Positions 53,692 to 62,008 of a stretch of 64,000 bases of DNA are shown here, in pieces. Both the position numbers and the translations under genes were made by a program. Source of the DNA: Paraburkholderia fungorum. GTDB lineage: Bacteria; Pseudomonadota; Gammaproteobacteria; Burkholderiales; Burkholderiaceae. The stretch is taken from assembly GCF_003610895.1 (NCBI RefSeq), contig NZ_MCAS01000012.1, forward strand, positions 186,001 through 250,000. The letters are read 5' to 3'. The notes beneath the pieces are model-generated. The model made no database searches, had not been told where the DNA came from, and saw only the letters and a program-made list of their open reading frames with translations. Position 1 is the first letter of the stretch. Each line of letters opens with the position of its first letter.

Positions 53692-54453
53692 ATGAACGAA
53701 GACATCCTTGTTTCACACCATGGGCGCGTCGCCGTCATCACGTTGAACCGCCCGGCGCGCCTGAATGCGTGGACGACCACGATGCGCGAGATGATCATCG
53801 AGGCCCTGGCGCGTTTCGACGCGGATGACAGCGTTGCCGCGATCGTCATGACGGGGGCGGGCGACCGTGCGTTTTCCGCGGGGCAGGATCTGTCGGAGGC
53901 GCATGACTTCGACGGCGAGCGAGCGGTGGCATGGGTCAAGGAGTGGGAGCGCTATTACACGGTCCTGCGCGGTTTGAGCAAACCGCTCGTCATGGCCTTG
54001 AACGGTACGGCGGCCGGCTCCGCGTTTCAGGTCGCCTTGCTGGGCGACATTCGCGTCGGCCATCCGGGCGTGCGCATGGGGCAGCCGGAAATCAACGCGG
54101 GGATCGCCAGCACGACCGGCCCGTGGATCATGAGCGAGATGCTCGGCATGTCTCGCACTATCGAATTGACGCTGACCGGCCGCCTGATGGACGCCGAGGA
54201 ATGTCACCGCATCGGGCTGATTCATCACATCGTTCCGGCGGATCAGGTGTTCGCCAAGGCCCTCGAAATTGCCACTGAACTGGCCGGCAAGCCGCCCGTC
54301 GCGATGCGTCTGGACAAGCAGCGTTTCCGCGAAATGACGGAGCCGAGCTTTCGCGACGCGATCGAGGCGGGTGCGCGTATCCAGCGCGAAGCCTATGACT
54401 CCGGCGAGCCGGCGCGAATGATGGAAGCGTTTTTCCGCGAGCGCGCGAAGTAA
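53692..54453 (+). CDS. Enoyl-CoA hydratase/isomerase family protein
   Basis: The 253-residue crotonase-fold protein has VITLNRPARLNAW near the start, GDRAFSAGQDL (first oxyanion loop) and ALNGTAAGSAFQVALLGDIRVG (second). One of the usual catalytic Glu positions reads GQPEIN after it. It acts on an acyl-CoA: hydration, isomerisation or hydrolysis. It is the first gene of a run with an ABC importer and an acyl-CoA ligase, so it likely acts on the CoA ester made by that ligase. Confidence 0.87.
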   Translation: MNEDILVSHHGRVAVITLNRPARLNAWTTTMREMIIEALARFDADDSVAAIVMTGAGDRAFSAGQDLSEAHDFDGERAVAWVKEWERYYTVLRGLSKPLVMALNGTAAGSAFQVALLGDIRVGHPGVRMGQPEINAGIASTTGPWIMSEMLGMSRTIELTLTGRLMDAEECHRIGLIHHIVPADQVFAKALEIATELAGKPPVAMRLDKQRFREMTEPSFRDAIEAGARIQREAYDSGEPARMMEAFFRERAK

Positions 54454-54501
54454 AGCAAAAACCGCGGCCGTTTCTTTTCATCCTGTGCGGGAGACCTGAG
54501 C

Positions 54502-55563
54502 ATGACGCAAGACTTCAACCTGACCCGGCGCCGCTTTCTGCAAGGCGTCGGGAGTGCCGCACTCGCCGGCGCCATGCCGGTACTGGCCGGCGCGCAGTCG
54601 AAACAGATCGTCGTTTCCGATCCCGGTGGTCCGTACACCACCGCGTATCGCCAGGCGTTTTACGATCCGTTCGAAAAAGCCACCGGCATCAAGGTGGTGA
54701 GCGTTGCGCGTGAATCGCAACCGGTCGCGCAGCTGGCGGCGATGGTGCAGACCAGAAATTATGTCTGGGACGTCACCACGCTCACGCTTTCCGCGGACAT
54801 TCCGTACCTGGAATCCAAAGGGTTTCTCGAGCCGATCGGCTTGAAAGCCAGCGACTTCCCCGACGTGATGGCCGAAGCGGTGACGCCGAACTGGCTCGGC
54901 GTCGACGTCTATGCCACCGTGCTCGCGTACCGGCAGGACAAGTTCGGGCCAAACGGTCCGAAATCCTGGGCGGACTTCTGGGACGTCAAACGCTTTCCGG
55001 GCCGGCGCTGTCTGCGCCGCAGCCCGCTGGACACGCTCGAACAGGCGCTGCTGGCCGATGGGGTGTCGCTCGACAAGCTTTATCCGCTTGACGTCGATCG
55101 CGCATTCCGCAGTCTCGACCGGATCAAGCCGCACGTGAACATTTGGTGGACCTCCGGCGCCCAGGCCATGCAGGCGATCCAGAGTGGCGATGTCGACATG
55201 ATCTCGACGTGGAACGGCCGGGCCCAGGCTGCGCGCGACGGCGGTGCGCCGGTCACGATCGTATGGAACCAGGGGCTTTATTCGATCGAAGGGTGGGGCA
55301 TTCCGAAAGGCACGCCGCGCGCCGACTTCGCCCGGCAGTTCGTGCGCTTTTGCGGCGATGCGCAGCGCCAGGCCGTACTCACCGGCACGCTTGCCTATGG
55401 TCCGACCAACCGCAAGGCGTTCGACGCGATCCCGGCCGCCCGCGCGGCCATACTGCCTACCGCGCCGGACAATCTGCGGGACATGCGCCTGCCGAGTCCG
55501 CAATGGTGGGCCGACAACCGCCAGAAAGTGACCGAGCGCTTCAACACCTGGATCATTTCCTGA
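54502..55563 (+). CDS. PotD-like ABC substrate-binding protein, Tat-exported
   Basis: The 353-residue protein has a twin-arginine signal (LTRRRFLQG, then a hydrophobic stretch to about residue 32), so it is exported folded. The mature part has SBP family 2 (PotD/Fbp-like) features: IVVSDPGGPYTTAYRQAFYDPF and IWWTSGAQAMQAIQSGDVDM. It captures a ligand, polyamine-like or another small organic compound, for the ATPase and permease encoded next. GGGAG precedes the ATG. Within the run it links uptake to the CoA-dependent enzymes. Confidence 0.88.
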   Translation: MTQDFNLTRRRFLQGVGSAALAGAMPVLAGAQSKQIVVSDPGGPYTTAYRQAFYDPFEKATGIKVVSVARESQPVAQLAAMVQTRNYVWDVTTLTLSADIPYLESKGFLEPIGLKASDFPDVMAEAVTPNWLGVDVYATVLAYRQDKFGPNGPKSWADFWDVKRFPGRRCLRRSPLDTLEQALLADGVSLDKLYPLDVDRAFRSLDRIKPHVNIWWTSGAQAMQAIQSGDVDMISTWNGRAQAARDGGAPVTIVWNQGLYSIEGWGIPKGTPRADFARQFVRFCGDAQRQAVLTGTLAYGPTNRKAFDAIPAARAAILPTAPDNLRDMRLPSPQWWADNRQKVTERFNTWIIS

Positions 55564-55574
55564 GGAGTGGCGCG

Positions 55575-56645
55575 ATGAGTGCGAAACTTGAAACGATCGG
55601 GATTGCGAAAAGCTACGGTGACACCGTTGCGTTGCAAGCGACCGATCTGACGGTGCAGGCCGGCGAATTTCTCACCTTGCTGGGTCCTTCCGGATCGGGC
55701 AAGACCACGCTGTTGCAGATGATCTCCGGTCTGGTCGCGCCCACGGCGGGGCGCATCGAGATCGACGGTCGCGACGTCACGCACGTGGAACCTGGCAAGC
55801 GTGGCATCGGCATGGTGTTTCAGAGCTATGCGCTGTTCCCGCACATGAGCGTGTGGGACAACGTGGCGTACGGTTTGCGCATGCGCCGCAAGTCGCGTGA
55901 GGACGTCAGGCGGGCCGTCGACGACGCGTTGACGATGGTACGCATGGGCGATTACGCGAAGCGCTACCCGAAGGAACTCTCGGGTGGCCAGCAGCAGCGC
56001 ATCGCGCTGGCGCGCTGCTTCGCCTACCGGCCCTCCGTGATTCTGCTCGACGAGCCGCTCGGTGCGCTCGACAAGAAATTGCGTGAGCACATGCAGTCCG
56101 AGATTCGCCGTTTGCACAAGGAACTCGGCGCGACCTTCGTCTACGTGACACACGATCAGGACGAAGCGTTGACGCTCTCCGATCGCATCTGTCTGATGAA
56201 CCAGGCTCGTATCGAACAGGTGGGCACGCCTGTCGATCTGTACGACCGGCCGGCCACGCGCTTTGCTGCCGGTTTCATCGGCCATTCGAATCTGCTCGAA
56301 GGCGCGCTCGATCACGAACGAGGCCCGGGCGGCGAACCGATTCTGTTGACGGCCGGCGGCCGCGTGCCGTTGCCGCAAGGCGGCGCGGCAATAGCTGGAT
56401 CACCGGGGGCAAAACACTGTCTGCTGCTGCGTCCTGAGGCGCCGCGTCTGGTCGAGCCGAAGCGAGGGTTTCTCGACGGCACGATTTCGGACATCGTGTT
56501 CTTCGGCAGCGATACCCGCGTACAACTGACCCTGTCCGACGGCAGCCACCTGAGCGTGCGATGCGAGCGCGGTCTGTCGCCGTGCGTCGGCGATACGGTC
56601 GGTCTGGTGTGGGATCCGCATCGCACCACGCTGCTGCACGCGTGA
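55575..56645 (+). CDS. ABC transporter ATPase, PotA type
   Basis: The 356-residue protein has Walker A GPSGSGKTT, the Q-loop VFQSYALFPHMSV, signature LSGGQQQR and Walker B VILLDEP, then a C-terminal TOBE domain (about 270-356). It powers import of the ligand of the preceding binding protein. ATG at 55575 lies 11 bp after that gene's stop; the frame open to 55143 is a shadow. Confidence 0.92.
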   Translation: MSAKLETIGIAKSYGDTVALQATDLTVQAGEFLTLLGPSGSGKTTLLQMISGLVAPTAGRIEIDGRDVTHVEPGKRGIGMVFQSYALFPHMSVWDNVAYGLRMRRKSREDVRRAVDDALTMVRMGDYAKRYPKELSGGQQQRIALARCFAYRPSVILLDEPLGALDKKLREHMQSEIRRLHKELGATFVYVTHDQDEALTLSDRICLMNQARIEQVGTPVDLYDRPATRFAAGFIGHSNLLEGALDHERGPGGEPILLTAGGRVPLPQGGAAIAGSPGAKHCLLLRPEAPRLVEPKRGFLDGTISDIVFFGSDTRVQLTLSDGSHLSVRCERGLSPCVGDTVGLVWDPHRTTLLHA

Positions 56646-56664
56646 CGACCGCCAAGGAAAGATC

Positions 56665-58446
56665 ATGACTATTGCCCTTGAGGCGCAGCCGTCTCACGAG
56701 GCCGCGCGCCCACGCCGTTCCGCATGGCTTGCGCACACGGTCCGCTTTTTGCCGATCGCGCCGACGCTGCTGTTTCTGCTGTTCTTTTTCATCGTGCCGG
56801 TCGGCGAGATCCTGCAAGGCGGTCTCTTCAACGCGGACGGCACGTTCGGCTTCAGCCAGTTCGAGCGGATCGCGCGCACCCCGGTCTACGCGAAGGTGCT
56901 GTGGATCACTTTCTCCATCTCGTTCCTCACGGCGGCGATTGCCGTCCTGCTCGGCTATCCGGTCGCCTATCTGTTGAGCCGTCTGTCACCGCGCGCGCGT
57001 GAGCGCTGGCTGCTCTGGATCATGCTGCCGTTCTGGACCAGTTACCTCGTGAAAACCTATGCGTGGATGCTGTTACTGTCGAAGACCGGTGTGCTGTCCA
57101 CCATTGCGCTCGCGCTGGGTCTCGTCAGCGAAACCAGCGGCACCATTCCGTCGCTGACCGGCGTCCTGATCGGCATGGTTCACGCAATGCTGCCGCTCGC
57201 GGTGATGACCATGTTGCCCGTCATGCGTGGCATCGACGATCGTCTCGCGCAAGCTGCCGAGACACTGGGCGCGGAGCGCAGCACGAGTTTTTTCACCGTG
57301 TTTCTGCCGCTTTCTTCGCCGGGCGTCGCTGCTGCAGGATTGCTCGTGTTCATTTCGAGCCTCGGTTTCTTCATCGTTCCCGCGCTGCTGGGTTCGCCGA
57401 AGGAAACCATGATTGCGCAACTGGTGATTTCTTCGGTGCTCGAACTGTTCGATATGCGCTTCGCCGGCGCATTGTCTACGGTGCTGCTGCTGTGCTCGAT
57501 TGCGATCTTCCTCGTCTACGACCGGCTGGTCGGACTTTCCTCGTTGACGGGGGAAGTGCAGGACAAGCGCCGTGGCTCGCGTGCTCAAGGCCTGAAGCTG
57601 GCGATGCTGATGGCGGCGGGCCGTTTGACGGCGCCGCTCGTCAGACGGCGCACGATGCGTGCGGCCGGCGCCGGCGGGGGAGTGGGTCCGCTGCGCCTTT
57701 ATACCGTCGCAGTCCTGATGGTGCTGGTTGCGCCGGTCCTGTCGATTATTCCGTATGCCTTCACGCGCAGCGACTTCATTGCGTTTCCACCGAAGCTGTT
57801 CAGCTTCAGATGGTTCGGCACCTTCCTGCAGTCGCCGGTGTGGCAGAGCGCGCTGCTGCGTTCGTTCGAGGTGGGTCTCGGCACCGCGGTACTCTCGCTT
57901 GCGCTGGGTTTCGGCGCGACGCTGGCGCTGACCCGTATGTCGCAGCGCGCGAGTAAGCCGCTCTTCGCGCTGCTCGTCGCACCGCTGATCGTGCCGCGTA
58001 TCGTGGTTGCGGTCGGCCTGCTGTATCTGTTCGCCAATCTCGGCCTGACGGGCACCAATCTGGGCCTCGTGATCGGACATACCGTGCTGGCGATTCCTTA
58101 CGTCGTTGTGACGCTCGCCGCCGGTTTTCGCCAGTTCGACTGGCGTCTGGACGACGCCGCGAGGGTAATGGGCGCGTCGCCCGCAAGACGCATTGCGACG
58201 ATCGTGCTGCCATTGTTGATGGCGAGCGTGACGGCGGCTTTCCTGTTCGCCTTCATCGTTTCATTCGACGATCTGACGATTGCGATCTTCGTCAGCGGCG
58301 GCATCAACACCACGCTGCCCAAGCAGATGTGGGACGACATCCAGCTGGCCATCACACCGACGCTCGCCGCGGTATCGACGACGCTCATCGTTCTGATCGC
58401 CCTGATCGTTTTCATTTCCTCCCGGCTGCGGCACGCAACGCGCTAG
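56665..58446 (+). CDS. Fused ABC permease (PotB-PotC type, two domains in one chain)
   Basis: The 593-residue protein contains two complete binding-protein-dependent permease domains. The first (about 25-300) has an EAA-like loop with AAETLGAERSTSFFTVFLP, the second (about 340-590) has DDAARVMGASPARRIATIVLP. In PotABCD systems these are usually separate PotB and PotC genes; here one chain carries both. AAGGAA precedes the ATG. It forms the membrane channel of the transporter encoded just upstream. Confidence 0.9.
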   Translation: MTIALEAQPSHEAARPRRSAWLAHTVRFLPIAPTLLFLLFFFIVPVGEILQGGLFNADGTFGFSQFERIARTPVYAKVLWITFSISFLTAAIAVLLGYPVAYLLSRLSPRARERWLLWIMLPFWTSYLVKTYAWMLLLSKTGVLSTIALALGLVSETSGTIPSLTGVLIGMVHAMLPLAVMTMLPVMRGIDDRLAQAAETLGAERSTSFFTVFLPLSSPGVAAAGLLVFISSLGFFIVPALLGSPKETMIAQLVISSVLELFDMRFAGALSTVLLLCSIAIFLVYDRLVGLSSLTGEVQDKRRGSRAQGLKLAMLMAAGRLTAPLVRRRTMRAAGAGGGVGPLRLYTVAVLMVLVAPVLSIIPYAFTRSDFIAFPPKLFSFRWFGTFLQSPVWQSALLRSFEVGLGTAVLSLALGFGATLALTRMSQRASKPLFALLVAPLIVPRIVVAVGLLYLFANLGLTGTNLGLVIGHTVLAIPYVVVTLAAGFRQFDWRLDDAARVMGASPARRIATIVLPLLMASVTAAFLFAFIVSFDDLTIAIFVSGGINTTLPKQMWDDIQLAITPTLAAVSTTLIVLIALIVFISSRLRHATR

Positions 58447-58472
58447 CCGTACGGTTTCCACTCCATTCGACC

Positions 58473-60014
58473 ATGCACAGCTATTCCGAATACTTCCCCC
58501 AACGTCATCCGCAAGATGCGCTGGACTGCGCGCCGCTGATCGCCGCCGGTTTGCGCGGCAACGCGGCGGGCGCCGTTCTCCATTTCGACGAACAGGCCGT
58601 GACGCGCGCCGAAACCGCGCAACGCATCGCCCAACTGCAGCGCTGGTTCGCGGACCAGAAACTGGTGGCGGGCGACCGCGTCGCCGTGATGCTCGGCAAC
58701 AGCGCCGAGCATATTCACCTCATCTATGCGCTGATTCTCAGCGGTCTGGTGTGGGTGCCCGTCAATACGAAGCTGCGCCGCGCGGGGCTCGAGTATCTGA
58801 TCGAGCACGCGGAGCCGAAACTGTTCGTGTCGGAATCCGTGTTCGACGAAGTGACCGACGGTATCGAGTACGGCAGCACGCGCAGAATCGGACTGCCGGC
58901 ATTCGATCCCAACGATGCCAGTGCAACGCTCTTCACCCCATCGATCGATCCGGGCGACCCGTTGTGCGTGATCTATACGTCCGGCACGACAGGTGCGCCG
59001 AAGGGCGTTGTCCTTACGCATCGGATGATGCGGATTGCGAGCGAGGCGGCCATGCTGGTCGCGGACGTGCGTGCGGGCGACAAACTGTTCCTGTGGGAAC
59101 CGCTATGCCATATCGGCGGTGCGCAGATGTTGTTGCTGCCCTTTCTCGAGGCGCTCGAACTGCACGTCGTACCGCGTTTTTCCGTCACGCAGTTCTGGGC
59201 GCAGATTGCCCGCTCGCGGGCGACGCAATTGCACTATCTCGGCGGCGTGCTCGACATTCTGATGCAGCTTCCCGACGACGCCCAGCCGGATACGCACACG
59301 ATTCGCGTGGCATGGGGCGCGGGTGTCAGCGCCTCGGCGTGGACGGCGATCGAGTCGCGTCTGCAGGTTCGGCTGCGCGAATGCTATGGCATGACGGAAT
59401 GTTCGAGTTTCGCGACGCTGAATGCAAACGGCAAACCCGGTTCGATCGGCAGGGCGCTGCCATGGATCGACGTGGCATTGCTCGACGAAAACGGTGAACC
59501 GGTCGCGGACGGCGAAGCGGGCGAAATCGTACTATCGAGCCGCGTGGAAGGCACATTCTTGCCGACCTACCTGAAGAACGAAGACGCGACCCGCTCGGCG
59601 CTGCGTAACGGCAGACTGCACACTGGCGATAGTGCGCGGCGTGATGCCGACGGCGATCTGTTCTTCGTCGGCAGGCGTACGGATAGCATGCGCGTGCGCG
59701 GCGAGAATGTATCGGCTTGGGAGATCGAACGCGTATTCGCGCAGCACCCGGCCATCCAGGCGAGCGCGGCGATCGGGGTTGCCTCGGCGATCGGCGAGCA
59801 GGACATTCTGCTCAACGTGCAGTTCAAGGACGTCGCCGTTGACTGGGACGCGATCCATGCATGGGCGGCAGAGCGTCTCGCGAGTTTCCAGTTGCCCCGT
59901 TATTATCGGGCGGTCACGCACTTCGAACTGACACCCAGCGAGCGGATTAAAAAGCACCTGCTCAAACGCGATGTCAGCGATGCCTGGGACCGGTCGACGA
60001 GCGTGGTCGCGTGA
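58473..60014 (+). CDS. AMP-dependent acyl-CoA ligase (CaiC-like)
   Basis: The 513-residue adenylate-forming enzyme has the P-loop-like YTSGTTGAPKGV, the core motif YGMTECSS, and DSARRDADGDLFFVGRRTD followed by the catalytic Lys region near the C terminus (SERIKKHLLKR). It activates a carboxylic acid with ATP and CoA. Similarity is closest to crotonobetaine/carnitine-CoA ligases and related fatty acid ligases; the exact acid is unknown. It follows the permease gene by 26 bp and an IclR gene follows. Confidence 0.87.
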   Translation: MHSYSEYFPQRHPQDALDCAPLIAAGLRGNAAGAVLHFDEQAVTRAETAQRIAQLQRWFADQKLVAGDRVAVMLGNSAEHIHLIYALILSGLVWVPVNTKLRRAGLEYLIEHAEPKLFVSESVFDEVTDGIEYGSTRRIGLPAFDPNDASATLFTPSIDPGDPLCVIYTSGTTGAPKGVVLTHRMMRIASEAAMLVADVRAGDKLFLWEPLCHIGGAQMLLLPFLEALELHVVPRFSVTQFWAQIARSRATQLHYLGGVLDILMQLPDDAQPDTHTIRVAWGAGVSASAWTAIESRLQVRLRECYGMTECSSFATLNANGKPGSIGRALPWIDVALLDENGEPVADGEAGEIVLSSRVEGTFLPTYLKNEDATRSALRNGRLHTGDSARRDADGDLFFVGRRTDSMRVRGENVSAWEIERVFAQHPAIQASAAIGVASAIGEQDILLNVQFKDVAVDWDAIHAWAAERLASFQLPRYYRAVTHFELTPSERIKKHLLKRDVSDAWDRSTSVVA

Positions 60015-60062
60015 AGCAAGTTATTGCCTATAGATAGACTAATATCTTCATGCGATAATTGG

Positions 60063-60083
60063 AACCTGATAGAACAACAGGTT
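60063..60083 (+). promoter_or_regulatory. Inverted repeat AACCTG-N9-CAGGTT before second IclR gene
   Basis: Perfect 6-bp arms lie 7 bases before the GTG start at 60090. It may be an autoregulatory operator or a leader hairpin. Confidence 0.35.
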
Positions 60084-60089
60084 TTCATC

Positions 60090-60935
60090 GTGACCACTGT
60101 GCCGCCCCAAACTCCCCGTAAGAAGAAGAGCGACCCGACTGCCGCGCCGGAAGCACCCGCTGATCCGACAGCGTCGTCGCTATACGTTCAGTCGGTCGAG
60201 AAAGCCATGACCGTACTCACGGCTTTCGACGGCAGCAAGCGGCAGTTATCGCTCTCGGAGATCGCGGCGCTCACCGGTTTCGACATGAGTGCGACTCAGC
60301 GCTTTACGTTCACGCTTGCGGCGCTCGGCTATCTGTTCAAGGATCCCGAAAGCCGCAAGTATGAATTGTCGCCGAAGCTGCTCGATTTCACGTATCACTA
60401 TCTGACTTCGAACGATCTGGTCAGCCGCGCCACGCCCTATCTGCAGCAACTCGGATCCGAGACCGAGGAGGCCACCAACCTCACCGTGCTGGACGGCACC
60501 GATATTATTTTCGTGTTGCGTATTGTCAGCCGCAACGTCTTCAATGCGCATGTCATCACTGGTTCGCGTTTGCCCGCTTATTGCACCGCGCCGGGGTTGG
60601 CTATTCTCGCGACCTTCGACGATGGCGAGGTCGACGATATTCTTGCCCGTACGAATCTCGTCGCCTACACGGCCGCCACGATTTACCAGCCGCGCAAGAT
60701 CAAGGAGCGCATCGCCCAGATTCGCAAACAAGGCTACGCGCATACGGAAGACGAGTACTTCGTCAGCGACATCTCGACCGCCGCGGCGATCACCAATGCG
60801 AAAGGGCGCGGGGTGGGGGCGGTCAATATTGCGGTGGCGCGGCCGCGGTGGCAGGCGGATCGCGATGAACGCCGCTTTGCCGACCTCGTGATCTCGACAG
60901 CCTCGGCGATTTCATCGCGGCGCAGGGCCGATTGA
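60090..60935 (+). CDS. IclR-family regulator
   Basis: The 281-residue protein has a Pro/Lys-rich N-terminal tail, a helix-turn-helix (about 45-100; LSLSEIAALTGFDMSATQRFTFTL) and an IclR effector domain (LPAYCTAPGLAILATF). It closes the operon on the same strand and probably senses a pathway intermediate. The GTG start at 60090 is chosen; a TTG at 60024 in the same frame would overlap the likely promoter. Confidence 0.87.
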   Translation: MTTVPPQTPRKKKSDPTAAPEAPADPTASSLYVQSVEKAMTVLTAFDGSKRQLSLSEIAALTGFDMSATQRFTFTLAALGYLFKDPESRKYELSPKLLDFTYHYLTSNDLVSRATPYLQQLGSETEEATNLTVLDGTDIIFVLRIVSRNVFNAHVITGSRLPAYCTAPGLAILATFDDGEVDDILARTNLVAYTAATIYQPRKIKERIAQIRKQGYAHTEDEYFVSDISTAAAITNAKGRGVGAVNIAVARPRWQADRDERRFADLVISTASAISSRRRAD

Positions 60936-61160
60936 GTTTCTGTTTTTTCTTCGGCGGGGGCGCTGTCGCGGCACGTGGAAAAACTGCGGCGTTCTCATGG
61001 ATGCGCCCGGAGTCAATAATCAGTCGCTGGGCGGTGGCCGGCTTGTCGCCGGTCAGCCACGGGCAAGGGGCGGCCAGGAAGATGCGTTCTACCTGGCGAC
61101 GAGAATCGTTGGCAATTCGATAAGCCGCCAAGGTGCGTGCAAAGAGTCAACAGAAAGAAC

Positions 61161-61628
61161 TCAGTCCTTCTCAGGGTATGCAATGTAGCGGATGATCTTC
61201 CAGCTACCGTCAGGCTGGTGGCCGAATACATCGAGACCGGTCTCATCATTAGACTCCTGCTTGCCGTTCCTGGTAAGCGTCGATCTCCAAGTCAGGCGCA
61301 CGATCGCGAGGTCGCCGGAGACAATGATCTCTTTGATCTTAAGGCCGTAGCGAAGCGATTGCGTGGTGTCGGCCAGCGCATGATGCAGGCGGGCACATAG
61401 CAACGGGTAGGTCCGTTCGGGTGCGCCATAGAAATCGTAACGAAGATCGGGCGCGAAAAGGTCGCAGATATGCGCGGCACGTCGCGCGTTGAAATCTACG
61501 CGCCACTGTTCCAAAGCGGAGCGGATGGTGCGCGCGGGGTCATCGCTGACTGTCGCCGCGTTCAGCGCGCAAGGGAGCGCACTTAGGAGAACACCGACCA
61601 GGGCGATGCGGAGTACGTATCGATTCAT
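61161..61628 (-). CDS. Exported NTF2/SnoaL-like protein
   Basis: The 155-residue protein has a signal peptide (about 1-23, ending LNA) and an NTF2-like (DUF4440/SnoaL) fold: an early helix RSALEQWRVDFNARRAAHICDLFAPD and later WRSTLTRNGKQESNDETGLDVF, WKIIRYIAYPEKD. Function cannot be named; such proteins bind small ligands or are simple enzymes. ATG at 61628 has AGGAG upstream. It is not adjacent to related genes. Confidence 0.75.
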   Translation of the reverse strand: MNRYVLRIALVGVLLSALPCALNAATVSDDPARTIRSALEQWRVDFNARRAAHICDLFAPDLRYDFYGAPERTYPLLCARLHHALADTTQSLRYGLKIKEIIVSGDLAIVRLTWRSTLTRNGKQESNDETGLDVFGHQPDGSWKIIRYIAYPEKD

Positions 61629-61922
61629 TTGGGCTCCTTGTATTTGTATGCGCAGCATTATTTGGATTCCACTGCCCAAATTGTAGGGCACGGTTCTGGC
61701 GTCGGTGCTAAAACAGAAAACTTCACATACCGTCGACGCCACCTCCGTATCGCCCGACGGCGACAGTGCCGAACGGCCGACCCCTCGCAGGAAGTGTCAG
61801 CCGTCAGGACTCTTGCACGAACAGCGGCAGTAGCTTTTCACCTACCCGGCGCAGTTTTCACTCTCCGTGACACCCGACACTCACCCCATGCCCTAAGTGG
61901 AATCCCTTAGCGACGCTGTCCG

Positions 61923-61938
61923 ATGGTAGCGATACCAT
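61923..61938. promoter_or_regulatory. Operator 1: ATGGTAGCGATACCAT
   Basis: A near-perfect 16-bp palindrome of the LacI/GalR type. An inverted copy of the identical sequence lies at 61983-61998. Confidence 0.75.
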
Positions 61939-61982
61939 GCGTGTCACCCAGAAGCTTCGCCGGATTCAAGTCGTGAAGCGTA

Positions 61983-61998
61983 ATGGTATCGCTACCAT
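61983..61998. promoter_or_regulatory. Operator 2: ATGGTATCGCTACCAT
   Basis: Exact reverse complement of operator 1, with centres 60 bp apart. It overlaps an ATG at 61997 and lies just before the likely start of the dehydratase. Confidence 0.75.
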
Positions 61999-62008
61999 GG
62001 AGATGTCC

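Larger units (their letters stand above)
61629..62008. other. Control region before the sugar-acid dehydratase
   Basis: These 380 bases between divergent genes hold no supported gene. The right end carries the twin palindromes at 61923 and 61983; the rest is featureless to me. Confidence 0.5.
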
